Of a stretch of DNA of 64,000 nucleotides, positions 18,476-27,516 are shown in pieces. The notes beneath the pieces are model-generated. The model did no database searches, had not been told where the DNA came from, and saw only the letters and a program-made list of their open reading frames with translations. The translations under genes and the position numbers were made by a program. This DNA is from Methylobacterium aerolatum. Lineage in GTDB: Bacteria > Pseudomonadota > Alphaproteobacteria > Rhizobiales > Beijerinckiaceae. The stretch is from positions 19,035-83,034 of the forward strand of contig NZ_BPQE01000039.1 of assembly GCF_022179085.1 (NCBI RefSeq), written 5' to 3'. Position 1 is the first letter of the stretch. Each line of letters opens with the position of its first letter.

Positions 18476-18910
18476 ATGCCCCCTCGAAGGATCCCCGCCC
18501 TGCGGCGCAGTGCCCTGCTTCGGGCGGCGGCCGTGATCGTCCTCGGCGCGACGGCCGCCCGGGCCCAAGAGCCCCGAGCAACCCAAGAACCCCAAGCAGG
18601 TCAGGAGCCTCAAAAGGCTTTCGAGGCTCCGGACATTCCGGCGCCGAAGCGGAATGCCGCCAAGCTGGCGGGTCTGGCGGGCTTCGTGAACCTCAACTGC
18701 GCCACGTTGCGCACGGACCAGGACCGGTTCAAGGGCGCCATCCAATCGATGGGCGTGGATCCCGCCGAGTTGGACCGCGATGCCCTGATGCTGCAGGCGC
18801 GCTCCTATCTGGCCGCCTATCAGAAGGACGTGCCGGGCAGTTGCAGCAAGGCGGAGGAATTGTTCGGGCGCAGCGGCAGGATCATCCCCGGCGTGTTCCT
18901 CGCCCGGTGA
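18476..18910 (+). CDS. Small exported protein, unknown function
   Basis: A 144-residue protein with a signal peptide (AATAARAQ-type end near residue 30), a short Gln/Glu/Pro repeat (EPRATQEPQAGQEPQ), and a helical domain with two Cys (NLNCATL and PGSCSKA). It begins four bases after the stop of paralogue A. No family recognised. Confidence 0.6.
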   Translation: MPPRRIPALRRSALLRAAAVIVLGATAARAQEPRATQEPQAGQEPQKAFEAPDIPAPKRNAAKLAGLAGFVNLNCATLRTDQDRFKGAIQSMGVDPAELDRDALMLQARSYLAAYQKDVPGSCSKAEELFGRSGRIIPGVFLAR

Positions 18911-18940
18911 TCCGGGCGTGCCGGGGCGGGCGTCCCGCCC

Positions 18941-19345
18941 TCAGCCGTCGAGGCACAGCCGGAAGTAGCTCTGGCGGATGGCCTCCTTCTCCGCGAAGCC
19001 GGCCGAGCGGGGGCTGAGAAGCTCCGGCCCGTCCGGGACGCGGCCGAACCGCCGGGTCTCCAGATCGACCACGAAGCCCCGCTCTCCGGTGTAGAGGCCG
19101 TCCCGGTTCTTCACGTTCACGGACCCGCAGACGTGCGAGCGTCCGCTCCGCCGCAACACCGTCACCTTGGCATCGGGGCTGTCGAGTTCCCGCCGGATCA
19201 GGTCGAGGACGATCGTCGTGTCGGGCGCGCCGATTTCGGCGCCCGATCCGTCCTCGACGGTCTGGGCGAGCGCGGGCGCGATCGCCAGCGAGGCGATCAG
19301 GACGGCGATGGGGCCGCCCGCCCGGGACCCTGGATCACGTCTCAT
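18941..19345 (-). CDS. Exported protein, paralogue B of a flanking pair
   Basis: A 134-residue protein with a signal peptide (ALAIAPALAQ, residues about 19-28). Its mature part aligns along its length with paralogue A: HVCGSVNVKNRDGLYTGERGF against LCGAVEVRNRMGTYTGARPF, then GRVPDGPELLSP against GRLPEGPELRNP, and a final Cys. It lies 51 bases downstream of mxaB on the same strand, so read-through from the mxa operon is possible. Function unknown. Confidence 0.65.
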   Translation of the reverse strand: MRRDPGSRAGGPIAVLIASLAIAPALAQTVEDGSGAEIGAPDTTIVLDLIRRELDSPDAKVTVLRRSGRSHVCGSVNVKNRDGLYTGERGFVVDLETRRFGRVPDGPELLSPRSAGFAEKEAIRQSYFRLCLDG

Positions 19346-19396
19346 TCCGGTGGCTCTTCCTGCAATGGACCATGCCGAGGCGCCGCGACCCCGCCC

Positions 19397-20095
19397 TCAG
19401 CGGGCCGGCAGGCCGGAGCGCACCCCCGGCTGGGACAGGGCGATGCGGATCAGCTCCGCGAGGCTCCCCACGCCGAGCTTCACCCGCATGGCGGAGGTGG
19501 TGCTCACGACGCTGCGGTAGTTCAGCGTCAGGATGTGGGCGATCTCGGTGTAGGTCTTGCCCTTGCCGAGCAGCGACAGGATCTGCAGCTCCCGGGCGGT
19601 GAGGCGCGTCAGCGGCGAACGGTCGGCGGCGAGGTCGAGGATCGCGATGTTCGTGGCGATGGCGTGGGGCAGGTAGCCCCGGCCGGCGCGCACCGCGTCG
19701 AGGGCCTCGAGCACGGTCGCGAGGGAGGTGTCCTTCATCACGAAGCCCGACGCCCCGGCCTCGAGGACCCGGGCGGCGACGACGGGGTCGTCGTACATGC
19801 TGAAGGCGAGGATGCGGGTGGCGGGCTCCAGCGCCCGGACCCGGCGGATCAGCGACAGGCCGGACAGGCCGTCCTCCCCGAAGGAGAGGTCCGTCACCAC
19901 GAGGCCCGGCCGGTGGCGGTGGAACATCCGGTAGCCCGAGACGATGTCCTCCGCCTCGAACACCCCGTCGATGCCCTCCATCTCCGCGAGCTGGCGGAAT
20001 CCCCGCAGCACCACCGGATGGTCGTCGACGATCAGGATCCCGTCCCGCGCCGTGGCGGCGGGTCTGCGCGGGGCGATGTCCAGGGCGGCGCTCAT
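19397..20095 (-). CDS. mxaB: Response regulator MxaB, methanol-oxidation control
   Basis: A 232-residue NarL/FixJ-type regulator. The receiver domain spans about residues 18-135, with the acidic pocket (IVDDH) and the phospho-acceptor Asp in VVTDLSF. The LuxR-type helix-turn-helix spans about 160-215 (LTARELQILSLLGKGKTYTEIA). Its position as last gene of a mxa cluster matches MxaB of Methylobacterium, which is needed for mxa expression. No cognate kinase is adjacent. The start overlaps the mxaH stop by 4 bases. Confidence 0.9.
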   Translation of the reverse strand: MSAALDIAPRRPAATARDGILIVDDHPVVLRGFRQLAEMEGIDGVFEAEDIVSGYRMFHRHRPGLVVTDLSFGEDGLSGLSLIRRVRALEPATRILAFSMYDDPVVAARVLEAGASGFVMKDTSLATVLEALDAVRAGRGYLPHAIATNIAILDLAADRSPLTRLTARELQILSLLGKGKTYTEIAHILTLNYRSVVSTTSAMRVKLGVGSLAELIRIALSQPGVRSGLPAR

Positions 20096-20610
20096 GGGGC
20101 GCTCCCGGTCAGCGGCCTCACCTCATTCTCGGCGAGTTCGGCGAGCGCCGCCTCGTGCCCGAGCCCCCGGTTGCGGATGTTGACGTAGTGCTGGCACATC
20201 TCGCCGTAGAGGCTCTTGTGGCGGCCGCGGGCGGCGGCGATCCGCCCGAGCCCGTCGAGGAGGTCGCGGTAGCTCTCGGACGTGCCGGTCTCGGCCAGCA
20301 TCTCACCGAGCTGCACCGTGCGGTTGGCGATCATCCGCCGGTCCTCGATGAAGCCCTCGGCGGCGCGGGCGAGGCTCGCGCGCATCGCCTGGACCGGCGG
20401 CGCGTCGTTGGCCAGCGGATGCCCCGCCTCGCGGCCCGCGAGCCAGCGCGCCGGATCGGTCCCGTCCTTGTGGGAGAGCCAGGCGGGCAGCTCCGTCTCG
20501 GAGGTGCGGGCCACCACCGTCTCGTCCCTCCGCGCCTCCTCCTCGCCGCGATCGCAGGCGGCCAGCGGCACCAGCAGGGTGAGGGCGGGCAGCGGGAGCC
20601 ATCTCCTCAT
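20092..20610 (-). CDS. mxaH: MxaH-like lipoprotein
   Basis: A 172-residue protein with a lipoprotein signal (lipobox LAAC, Cys at about residue 19) and a helical, charged mature region. It lies between mxaE and mxaB, the place of mxaH in the M. extorquens cluster. The role of MxaH in methanol oxidation is not established. Both ends overlap neighbours by 4 bases. Confidence 0.75.
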   Translation of the reverse strand: MRRWLPLPALTLLVPLAACDRGEEEARRDETVVARTSETELPAWLSHKDGTDPARWLAGREAGHPLANDAPPVQAMRASLARAAEGFIEDRRMIANRTVQLGEMLAETGTSESYRDLLDGLGRIAAARGRHKSLYGEMCQHYVNIRNRGLGHEAALAELAENEVRPLTGSAP

Positions 20611-21542
20611 CGTGACGCCTCCGGTGCGTCGGGCGCCGTGGCGAGGCCGCGCGGCCCCTCCGCGACGGGAATGCGGCGCGTCTCGCGGCCGGTGGCGAGG
20701 TCGATCACGGACACGTCGTCCGAGAACCAGTTGGCGACGTAGGCGAAGCCGCCGGAGATCGCCACCCCTTCGGGATAGGGGCCCACCGGCACCGTCGCCG
20801 TCACCGCGAGGCTCTGCGCATCGATCACCGAGACCTTGGCCGCGTGCTGGTCGCTGACGATCACGCGCGCCCCGTCCGGGGTGACGGCGATGCCGTAGGG
20901 GCTCGCCCCCGCCGGCACCGTCGCCAGGACGCGGCCGGCCCTGGTGTCGATCGCCGTCACGTCGTCGCTGCGGACGTTCGCGACGTAGAGGCGGCCGCGG
21001 GCCGGGTCGTAGGCCAGGGCGAAGGGGCCGTCGCCCACGGGAAAGCCGCCGACCCGCCGCATCGTGCCCGTGTCGATCACTCCCACCGAGCGGCCCTCCC
21101 GCTCGGCGACGTAGAGCCGTCCGGGCGGGCCCAGGACGAGATGCGCCGGGTCCGGCCCGGTCCGCGCCTCGCCCAGGACGGCGCCGTCCGCCGAGAGGGC
21201 GAGCACCCGGTTGCCCGACCAGTCGCCCACGTAGATCCGGCTTCCGTCCGGCTCGGCGGCGATGCCGAAGGGCTGGGCCGCCAGGGACAGGGGGCGCACG
21301 CCCCCGTCGGGCGAGACCACCGACACCGCCCTCCCGTCGGGATGGCTGAGGTAGAGCCGCCCGCCCGCATCCGCCGCCACGGCGGCCGGGGCCCGCGGCA
21401 CCGCGACCGCGCCGGCCGCCCCGCCCGCCTCGATCCGCGTGACCCGCGCGCCCTGCTGGCTCACGACGGACACGCCGCCGGCCGCCGCCGGGCCCGCCGA
21501 CAGCAGCACGAGGAGCGCGAGGAGGCGAACGCGTCCCGTCAT
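20607..21542 (-). CDS. mxaE: YVTN-type beta-propeller protein, MxaE position
   Basis: A 311-residue exported protein: signal peptide to about residue 21 (AGPAAAGG), then repeated propeller blades with the YVTN-like pattern (RLYVANVRSDDVTAIDTRAGR, FAYVANWFSDDVSVIDLATGR and others). The position between mxaD and mxaH identifies it as MxaE, a periplasmic protein of unknown function in methanol oxidation. The start is fixed by the ATGA overlap with mxaD. Confidence 0.78.
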   Translation of the reverse strand: MTGRVRLLALLVLLSAGPAAAGGVSVVSQQGARVTRIEAGGAAGAVAVPRAPAAVAADAGGRLYLSHPDGRAVSVVSPDGGVRPLSLAAQPFGIAAEPDGSRIYVGDWSGNRVLALSADGAVLGEARTGPDPAHLVLGPPGRLYVAEREGRSVGVIDTGTMRRVGGFPVGDGPFALAYDPARGRLYVANVRSDDVTAIDTRAGRVLATVPAGASPYGIAVTPDGARVIVSDQHAAKVSVIDAQSLAVTATVPVGPYPEGVAISGGFAYVANWFSDDVSVIDLATGRETRRIPVAEGPRGLATAPDAPEASR

Positions 21543-22096
21543 TGCGTCGGCCCGCCCTCCACCTGGGCCTTCAGGCCCTTCAGGCCGTCGCCGAAATAGC
21601 GGTCCATGGCCTCGCGGCCGGCGGCGTCGCTCAGGTTCTCCGGCGGCTCGTTGCCCGTGTCGCCCCGGTAGAAGCGGCCCATCCACTCGACCTTCGAGCC
21701 GTCCCCGTCCGGGGTGACGGTCAGCGTCGCGGAGTAGGACGAGACCGGCAGCGCCGTCAGGTCCGGGTCGGACATCCGGTAGGTGTAGGTGTGCTCCGGC
21801 CCCTTCCACTCGTCGAGCCCCTCGACCAGGGTGCCGCCGGACTTGAGCGTCACCTTGCGGGTGGCGCCCTCGGCGTTGCCGCCCGTCCATTCGGCCTTGG
21901 CCACATCGGGATGCCACGCGGCGATGCCGCCGAAGTCGCCCACCACCTTCCAGACCGCGTCCGGCTTCGCCCGGATCGTCACGGTCTGCGACACCTTCTG
22001 CGGCGTCGGGCCATGGGCCAGGGCCGTGCCCGCGGTGAGGATCAGGGCCAGGGCGGCCAGGTTACGCATGGTCCTACGCGTCGTCTTACGCATCAT
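21539..22096 (-). CDS. mxaD: MxaD, periplasmic SRPBCC-fold methanol-oxidation protein
   Basis: A 185-residue protein with a signal peptide (ALALILTAGTALAHG) and a START/SRPBCC-type domain (VWKVVGDFGGIAAWHPDV near residue 49). In methylotrophs MxaD is a periplasmic protein reported to help methanol dehydrogenase interact with cytochrome cL. The ATG at 22096 overlaps mxaL; an internal Met ten residues on (MRNLAALAL) would give a more usual signal peptide. Confidence 0.85.
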   Translation of the reverse strand: MMRKTTRRTMRNLAALALILTAGTALAHGPTPQKVSQTVTIRAKPDAVWKVVGDFGGIAAWHPDVAKAEWTGGNAEGATRKVTLKSGGTLVEGLDEWKGPEHTYTYRMSDPDLTALPVSSYSATLTVTPDGDGSKVEWMGRFYRGDTGNEPPENLSDAAGREAMDRYFGDGLKGLKAQVEGGPTQ

Positions 22097-23088
22097 CGTG
22101 GTCTCGCTGAGGGGATGAGGGACCTCGGCAGGCCCGCGCAGAGGGTGGCGAGCACCAGGGCCAGCGCCAGGGCGCCGAGGATCGGCCGGGGATCGAGGGA
22201 GCCCCGGAGGGCGCGGGGCGCGACCGCCCCGAGGACGGGCGCGTCGAGCCCGCCCGGCCCGTCGAGGTGGGCGTAGGCGAGGCCCGCCTCCGCCGCGAGG
22301 CGCTTGAGGTAGGGCTCGCGGACGGAGGACAGGTGCTCGGTGCCCCGTGCGGCGACGGAGCCGAAGGGGGCGTTGCGCGGGTTGAAGCCCTCGCGGCTCT
22401 CGGCGTCGGCCGGCGGCGGGCCGAAGCGGTTCTCCTGCGTCACGTCGGCCTCGCCGTAGAAACCCTTCTCCCGGCCCAGTTCGTCGTAGCGGGGGATCGG
22501 CGACAGGGCGTAGCCGCCCGCGCCGACGACGAGGCCGCGCACGGCGCCGGGCCGCCCGTCGAAGGGCGGGGGCTCGCCCCCCGGCAGGGGCGGCGTCTCC
22601 TGGCCGTCGGTGACGAAGACGAGATCGGTGCCGAGGTCCGCCGCCATCGCCACGGCGCGATGGAGGCCGGCGGCGATGCGGCTGTCGCCCTCCCAGGCCA
22701 TGCGCCAGTCGAGGGCGGCCAGCGCCCCGTCGAGGGGGGCGAAGTCGGCGCAGACCTCGATGGGCGCGAAGAGCAGGAAGGGCCGCCTTTCCGTGAACAG
22801 GGCGAGCGCCACCCGCGAGCCGCAGGGCAGGTCGGCCACGAGCCTGCGCAGCGCGGCCTTCGCCGTGTCGAGGCGGCTCGCCGGCCTGCCGTCCTGCGTG
22901 TAGTCGCGGACGTTCATCGAGCCGGTGATGTCCACGACCATCAGGATCTCGGCACCGGTGCGCGTGACCGGCAGCGCCGGCGCGACGAGGGCGGCGAGCG
23001 TCAGCGCGAGGGCCAGGGCCAGGGCGAGGAAGCGCGGCCCACGCAGGTTGCGGGCGAGGGGCAGGGCAGGGGACGGGGCGGCGCTCAC
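22093..23088 (-). CDS. mxaL: MxaL, membrane-anchored von Willebrand A protein
   Basis: A 331-residue protein with an N-terminal membrane segment, a VWA domain whose metal-ion-dependent adhesion site is intact (DITGSMN near residue 53, then FVTDGQE), and a C-terminal membrane segment. MxaA, MxaC, MxaK and MxaL are required for assembly of active calcium-containing methanol dehydrogenase. ATGA overlaps link it to mxaK and mxaD. Confidence 0.88.
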   Translation of the reverse strand: MSAAPSPALPLARNLRGPRFLALALALALTLAALVAPALPVTRTGAEILMVVDITGSMNVRDYTQDGRPASRLDTAKAALRRLVADLPCGSRVALALFTERRPFLLFAPIEVCADFAPLDGALAALDWRMAWEGDSRIAAGLHRAVAMAADLGTDLVFVTDGQETPPLPGGEPPPFDGRPGAVRGLVVGAGGYALSPIPRYDELGREKGFYGEADVTQENRFGPPPADAESREGFNPRNAPFGSVAARGTEHLSSVREPYLKRLAAEAGLAYAHLDGPGGLDAPVLGAVAPRALRGSLDPRPILGALALALVLATLCAGLPRSLIPSARPR

Positions 23089-23651
23089 GGCCCGCCCCTC
23101 GGCTGGCCGGGAATGTCGGTCCAGATCTTCTTCGGCTCCGACTGGAGTTCGTCGCCGTCCGTGCGATTGAGTTCCGGGTAGTCGCGGATCAGGCGCGAGG
23201 CGACGTCGAGGTTGAACTTGGCGTCCCAGAAGTCAGGGCGCTCCCGCAGCGCCCGGCGGTAGTCCTGGCGGGAGAGGGTCACGAGCGGCCCGGCCTTGTC
23301 CAGTTCGCCCCGGGCGAGGAGGCCGAAGGCCGCGCGCATCCGGGCGTTGGCCAGCACGTAGCGGGCGCGGGCGAGGTCCGCCCGGTCGTCCCCGGCCTCG
23401 AGGCCCGGCAGCAGGGGCTCGGCCTCGTCCAGCCGACCGCGCTTGGCGAGGAAGGCCACCCGCGCGGCCAGGACCGGCGGCGGCGCGCCGGGGGAGACCT
23501 CCGCATCGGTCCCGGCTTCCAGGGCGGCGATGGTGCCGTTCGCCCGCGCCACGCGCCACGCCTCCAGGCCGGAGGCGCAGGCCGCCGCGAGCAGCAGGAC
23601 GGGCATGGTCGCGATCAGGCCCGGACGCACACGCCCCCACAGGTGCCTCAT
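23085..23651 (-). CDS. mxaK: MxaK, membrane protein for methanol dehydrogenase assembly
   Basis: A 188-residue protein with one N-terminal membrane segment (residues about 9-27) and a helical TPR-like periplasmic domain (ERPDFWDAKFNLDVASRLI near residue 136). The start is the ATG overlapping the mxaC stop. It is encoded between mxaC and mxaL, as in known mxa clusters, and is needed for calcium insertion or assembly of the enzyme. Confidence 0.85.
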   Translation of the reverse strand: MRHLWGRVRPGLIATMPVLLLAAACASGLEAWRVARANGTIAALEAGTDAEVSPGAPPPVLAARVAFLAKRGRLDEAEPLLPGLEAGDDRADLARARYVLANARMRAAFGLLARGELDKAGPLVTLSRQDYRRALRERPDFWDAKFNLDVASRLIRDYPELNRTDGDELQSEPKKIWTDIPGQPRGGP

Positions 23652-24691
23652 GCCGCCCTCCGCCGGGGCTCGGCTGCCGCGACCCCTCGCGCGGTCCTGC
23701 GGGCGGAGAGGTCCGCCTCGGCGAGCGCCGCGAGCGCCAGGAGGAGGAGGCCGAGGGCCGCCACGCCGTAGGCCCACCCGGTGAGGTCGTGGCGGGGGCG
23801 GATCTCCGTGTAGGGGATGGGGTCGCGCTCCAGCGCCTCGATCTGCGCGATGGCGTCGGCCACCGCCTGCGGCCCCTCGGCCTCGAAGGCGCGGTAGGGG
23901 ATGCCGAGACTCCTGAAGAACAGGTCGAGGTGGCGCTCGGGGGCGGCCTGGGGCGTGTCCTCGCCCTCCGGCCGGTCGTGGATCGAGGGCGATCCTTTCG
24001 TGCGCAGGAACAGCCAGTAGAGGTTCGGGCGGATCTTCGCGAAGTCGGCCCGGAGCTGGTTCTGGACGCGCGGGTCGATCACTGCCGCCCCGTCCGAGAT
24101 GAACAGCAGCACCCGCGAGACGCCCCGGTCCGCGCCGAACTGCGCCAGCGCCATGGCGAGGCCGCGGGCGACGTTGGTGTAGTCGAGGCCGGGCCGGTCG
24201 ATCGCCGCGATGGCCGCGCGCACGGCATCGTGCCGGTCGGTCATCGGCATGACGAGCATCGGCGCCGTCGAGAACGCCGTCACGGCGAAGAGATCGTGCT
24301 CCCGCTCGCCGACGAAGCCCGCGAGCAGGCGCCGGGAGGCCGCCGCCTTCGATTCCTCCGCCCCCGAGGGCTGCTTGCCCGCGAAGGTCTCGTTCATGCT
24401 GCCCGAACGGTCGATGAGCATCGAGACCTGCGCGCCGATCCCGATCCGCGTGATCCGCTCCCCCGCCCGGTAGGGGCCGGCCAGCCCGACCACGAGCCCG
24501 CCGAGGGCGGCGATGCCGGACAGTGTCAGGGCGAGGCCGATCCGGCGGGAGAGCGGGTCGGCCGGCGCCGCCGCGATGGCGGGCAGGGCGTTGCGCCGCC
24601 GTCCGGAGGCGACCAGCGGCACCAGCGCCAGCGGCAGGAGCCACAGCACCCAGGGGGTCGCGACGCCATGGGACGCGAAGAGGGCGGTCAT
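23648..24691 (-). CDS. mxaC: MxaC, membrane VWA protein for methanol dehydrogenase assembly
   Basis: A 347-residue protein with two N-terminal membrane segments, a VWA domain (MLIDRSGSMNET near residue 90 with the DxSxS metal site; FISDGAAV later) and a C-terminal membrane segment near residue 315. The topology is that of aerotolerance BatA-like proteins. It acts with MxaS, MxaR, MxaA, MxaK and MxaL in building Ca-containing methanol dehydrogenase. It starts one base after the mxaA stop codon. Confidence 0.88.
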   Translation of the reverse strand: MTALFASHGVATPWVLWLLPLALVPLVASGRRRNALPAIAAAPADPLSRRIGLALTLSGIAALGGLVVGLAGPYRAGERITRIGIGAQVSMLIDRSGSMNETFAGKQPSGAEESKAAASRRLLAGFVGEREHDLFAVTAFSTAPMLVMPMTDRHDAVRAAIAAIDRPGLDYTNVARGLAMALAQFGADRGVSRVLLFISDGAAVIDPRVQNQLRADFAKIRPNLYWLFLRTKGSPSIHDRPEGEDTPQAAPERHLDLFFRSLGIPYRAFEAEGPQAVADAIAQIEALERDPIPYTEIRPRHDLTGWAYGVAALGLLLLALAALAEADLSARRTARGVAAAEPRRRAA

Positions 24692-24692
24692 G

Positions 24693-25586
24693 TCAGGCGG
24701 CCCTCTCGGCGGCGGCGAGGCGGCGGAGGGCCGCCTGCAGCTCGGGCCAGGGCCAGCCCTCCCGCGCCGCCTGCACCTCCCGCCCGAAGAAGGCCCGGCG
24801 GGACGCCTCGAAGAAGCGGCCGAGGGACTCGCCCTCCGGCCGGAAGGCCGGGTGGCGGTCGAGGAAGGCGGGGAGGTCGTCGGCCAGCAGCCGCCGCCCG
24901 TCCGTCTCGTCGAGGCCGCGATGGATCAGGCGCAGGGCCTCCCGATAGCCGTCCGGATCGGTCTCCGCGAGGCGGCGCAGGCGCCTGGCGGCGAGGGCGA
25001 AGGGGCGGCCCCGGCGGCGCCCGAACCAAGCGCGGTCGTAGGCCAGGAGGCCGAGCGCCAGCAGACCGAGGCCGGCCAGGACGAGGGCCGCCATGGCCGC
25101 CGGCTGCGGATCGAGGCGCCGGGCGCGGCCGTCGGGCTGGAGGTAGTCGGCCGGGTCGTCGCGCTTCTCCGGCTGGACCTCGCGCAGGGGCGACACGCCG
25201 AAGGACCAGGGCGGGATCTCGGCCTGGGCGGTGGTGGTGCCGCCGGGGCTCTCGCTCGCGAGGGCGACGGTGAAGCCCGGCACCTCGAGCCGCCGGGCGT
25301 CGAGGGCGGCGTAGAAGCTCTGGTAGGTCAGGCGCAGGCGGATGCCGCCCGCCATCCGCTCCACGGCGACGTCGCGCAGGTCGAGCCAGTAGGTGACGGG
25401 GCCGGGCTTCGGCAGCGAGGCCCGCTGCACGGTGCTGCCCGGATCGAGGGCGATGTCGATGCGGACCTGCAGCAGGTCCCCGAGGACGTAGCCGAAGCTC
25501 CGTGGCGTGCGCAGCTCGACCGAGCGCACCTGCGCCGCGGCCGCGGCGGTCTGGAGGATCAGGAACAGGATCGCGAGGACGCGCAT
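24693..25586 (-). CDS. mxaA: MxaA, membrane protein for calcium insertion in methanol dehydrogenase
   Basis: A 297-residue protein with a signal peptide (residues 1-18), a periplasmic beta domain, one membrane segment at about 163-182 (AALVLAGLGLLALGLLAYD) and a cytoplasmic helical domain. Architecture and position between mxaS and mxaC match MxaA. One base separates it from the end of mxaS. Confidence 0.87.
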   Translation of the reverse strand: MRVLAILFLILQTAAAAAQVRSVELRTPRSFGYVLGDLLQVRIDIALDPGSTVQRASLPKPGPVTYWLDLRDVAVERMAGGIRLRLTYQSFYAALDARRLEVPGFTVALASESPGGTTTAQAEIPPWSFGVSPLREVQPEKRDDPADYLQPDGRARRLDPQPAAMAALVLAGLGLLALGLLAYDRAWFGRRRGRPFALAARRLRRLAETDPDGYREALRLIHRGLDETDGRRLLADDLPAFLDRHPAFRPEGESLGRFFEASRRAFFGREVQAAREGWPWPELQAALRRLAAAERAA

Positions 25587-25587
25587 C

Positions 25588-26460
25588 TCAGGCCGTGAGA
25601 AGGTGGCGGCTCAGCGCCAGCGCATCGAACCGGTCGACGAGGAGGAAAGGCCGGCGGGCGCCCGCCGCGGCCGCCGCCGTGGCCAGCGCCTCGCGCCGCT
25701 CCCGCTCCCGGGCGATCCAGCGCCGCCGCAGGGACGGCCGCAGGAACACGAGCCGCCGCCCGGCCCCTTCGAGATCCTCCAGTTCGGCGAGCCCCCAGTC
25801 GGGCAGGCCCTCGTCCTCCGCGCGGTCGGCGAGGAGGACCGGCACGGTATCGTGCAGCGCCAGCGCCCCGAACACCCGGCGGACGAGATCCTCCGGCCAG
25901 CGGAAATCCGAGACGACGAAGACCATCCTGGGCCGCCCGAGGAGCCGGTGCGCCCCCTCGATCATCCCCTCGGCGCTCCCGTCCCGGCAGGAGGCGCCCG
26001 CGAGCCGCCCCACCAGGGACCGGGCCGCGCTGCGGTGGCGGGTCGCCGGCAGGGTCAGGTCGGCGCGGATCGTCCGGTCGGCGGCGATCAGCCCGAAGCC
26101 GTCGCCGATCCGCGTCGCGGAGGCCGCGAGCCCGGCGCAGAGTTCGGCCGCCAGCGCCAGTCGGTCGGCCTCGCCCCGGTAGCGCATGGAGGCCGAGAGA
26201 TCCACGAGGGCGTAGATCTCCACCGGCACGCGGCTCTCGAAGCGGCGGACATGCACGCCCTCGAACGGGTCGCGCAGGCTGGCGCGGATGTCGATCCGCC
26301 GCGCGTCGGGCTGGCTGAGGAAGGGAACGGAGGCGCGGAAGGTGCCCAGCCCGCCTGCATCCCGCCCGCGATGGGCGCCGGGGCGGCTGCCGCGGGGCCG
26401 CCAGCGTGGCAGGTAGACGATCTCTGCGGAGGGCGGGTCGCCCGTCGGGTCGCCGGTCAT
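25588..26460 (-). CDS. mxaS: MxaS, DUF58 family protein
   Basis: A 290-residue cytoplasmic protein with the DUF58 core (DPFEGVHVRRFESRVPVEIYALVDLSASMRYRG from about residue 67), which resembles a VWA fold with a DxSxS site. DUF58 proteins are encoded beside MoxR ATPases as here. The ATG overlaps the mxaR stop. It is expected to work with MxaR in maturation of the dehydrogenase. Confidence 0.87.
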   Translation of the reverse strand: MTGDPTGDPPSAEIVYLPRWRPRGSRPGAHRGRDAGGLGTFRASVPFLSQPDARRIDIRASLRDPFEGVHVRRFESRVPVEIYALVDLSASMRYRGEADRLALAAELCAGLAASATRIGDGFGLIAADRTIRADLTLPATRHRSAARSLVGRLAGASCRDGSAEGMIEGAHRLLGRPRMVFVVSDFRWPEDLVRRVFGALALHDTVPVLLADRAEDEGLPDWGLAELEDLEGAGRRLVFLRPSLRRRWIARERERREALATAAAAAGARRPFLLVDRFDALALSRHLLTA

Positions 26461-27488
26461 GGGGCCGGCACCCGGTCGAACACCGCGCGGCACAGGGCCG
26501 GGACGATCTCGGCCCGGCGCATCTCGTGGATCGGTTCGAGGAAGATCCGGTGGGCCATCACGTCGGGGAAGATCGCGCGGATGTCCTCCGGCACGAGCCA
26601 GTCGCGGCCCTCCAGCCACGCCCGGACGCGGGCGGCCCGGACGAGGAAGGCGAGGCCGCGGGGCGAGGCGCCCCCCTGCACGAGGTGCTCCATGTCGATC
26701 CCGGCCAAGCGGATGCCGGCCTCGGCCGGGCGCAGCAGCGCATCCCACAGCGCGACCACGTAGGTCTCGATCTCCGGGGCGGCCGCGACCGCGTGCTGGA
26801 TGGCGCTGGCGATGCCGCCGATGCTCGCGTGGTCGAGCACCGCCGGGGCCACCTCGGCGATCAGCCGGTCGGTGTCGTGGAAGCGCGGATCGAAGGCCAG
26901 CGCCCTCCGGGTCCCGGCGTCGCGAGGCGCCTCCATGCCGATCTCCATCAGGAACCGGTCCCGCGCGGCGGCGGGCAACTCGAAGGTCTCCTCGCGCTCG
27001 ACGCGGTTGCGGTCGGCGAAGACCTGGAGGTTCGGGAAGTGCCACTCCCGCTCGAAGGCGGTGACCGTGCGCTCGGCCATGAGGCGCAGCAGCAGCGCAT
27101 GGACCTGCGGCCGGGCGCGGTTGATCTCGTTGAAGAAGAACACCGACAGGTCTTCCGCCTGCCGCAGCACCGGGCCGGGCTCGACCCGGGGGCGGCCGTC
27201 GGATCCGAGGAAGGTGTGGTAGATCAGGTCGGTCGGCATCAGGTCGACCGTGCCCTCGATCCGCTCGTAGGCGCCGCCGAGGGCGCGGGCGACGGCCCGG
27301 AGCAGGGTGGTCTTGCCGGTGCCGACATCGCCCTCCAGCATCACGTGGCCGCGGGCGAAGATCGCGATGGTGACGAGGCGGATGGCGCGGGCCTGCCCCA
27401 CCACCGCCTTGGCGACCTCGGCCTCGAACCGGCCCGCCGCCTCGCGCCAATCGGTCAGCATCGCGTCGCCGGGGCGCGGAGGGTTCAT
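26457..27488 (-). CDS. mxaR: MxaR, MoxR-family AAA+ ATPase
   Basis: A 343-residue AAA+ ATPase with Walker A (GDVGTGKTT near residue 54), Walker B as FFFNEINRA (E in the usual place), sensor and arginine-finger regions (AARDRFLMEIG), and a C-terminal lid. MoxR proteins are chaperone-like and the family was named from this locus. I chose the ATG at 27488 (MNPPRPG); an upstream in-frame ATG exists at 27539 but would place the start inside the palindromic intergenic hairpin. Confidence 0.9.
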   Translation of the reverse strand: MNPPRPGDAMLTDWREAAGRFEAEVAKAVVGQARAIRLVTIAIFARGHVMLEGDVGTGKTTLLRAVARALGGAYERIEGTVDLMPTDLIYHTFLGSDGRPRVEPGPVLRQAEDLSVFFFNEINRARPQVHALLLRLMAERTVTAFEREWHFPNLQVFADRNRVEREETFELPAAARDRFLMEIGMEAPRDAGTRRALAFDPRFHDTDRLIAEVAPAVLDHASIGGIASAIQHAVAAAPEIETYVVALWDALLRPAEAGIRLAGIDMEHLVQGGASPRGLAFLVRAARVRAWLEGRDWLVPEDIRAIFPDVMAHRIFLEPIHEMRRAEIVPALCRAVFDRVPAP

Positions 27489-27516
27489 GGGGGACTCTGC
27501 GATCGGGCAACGGGGC

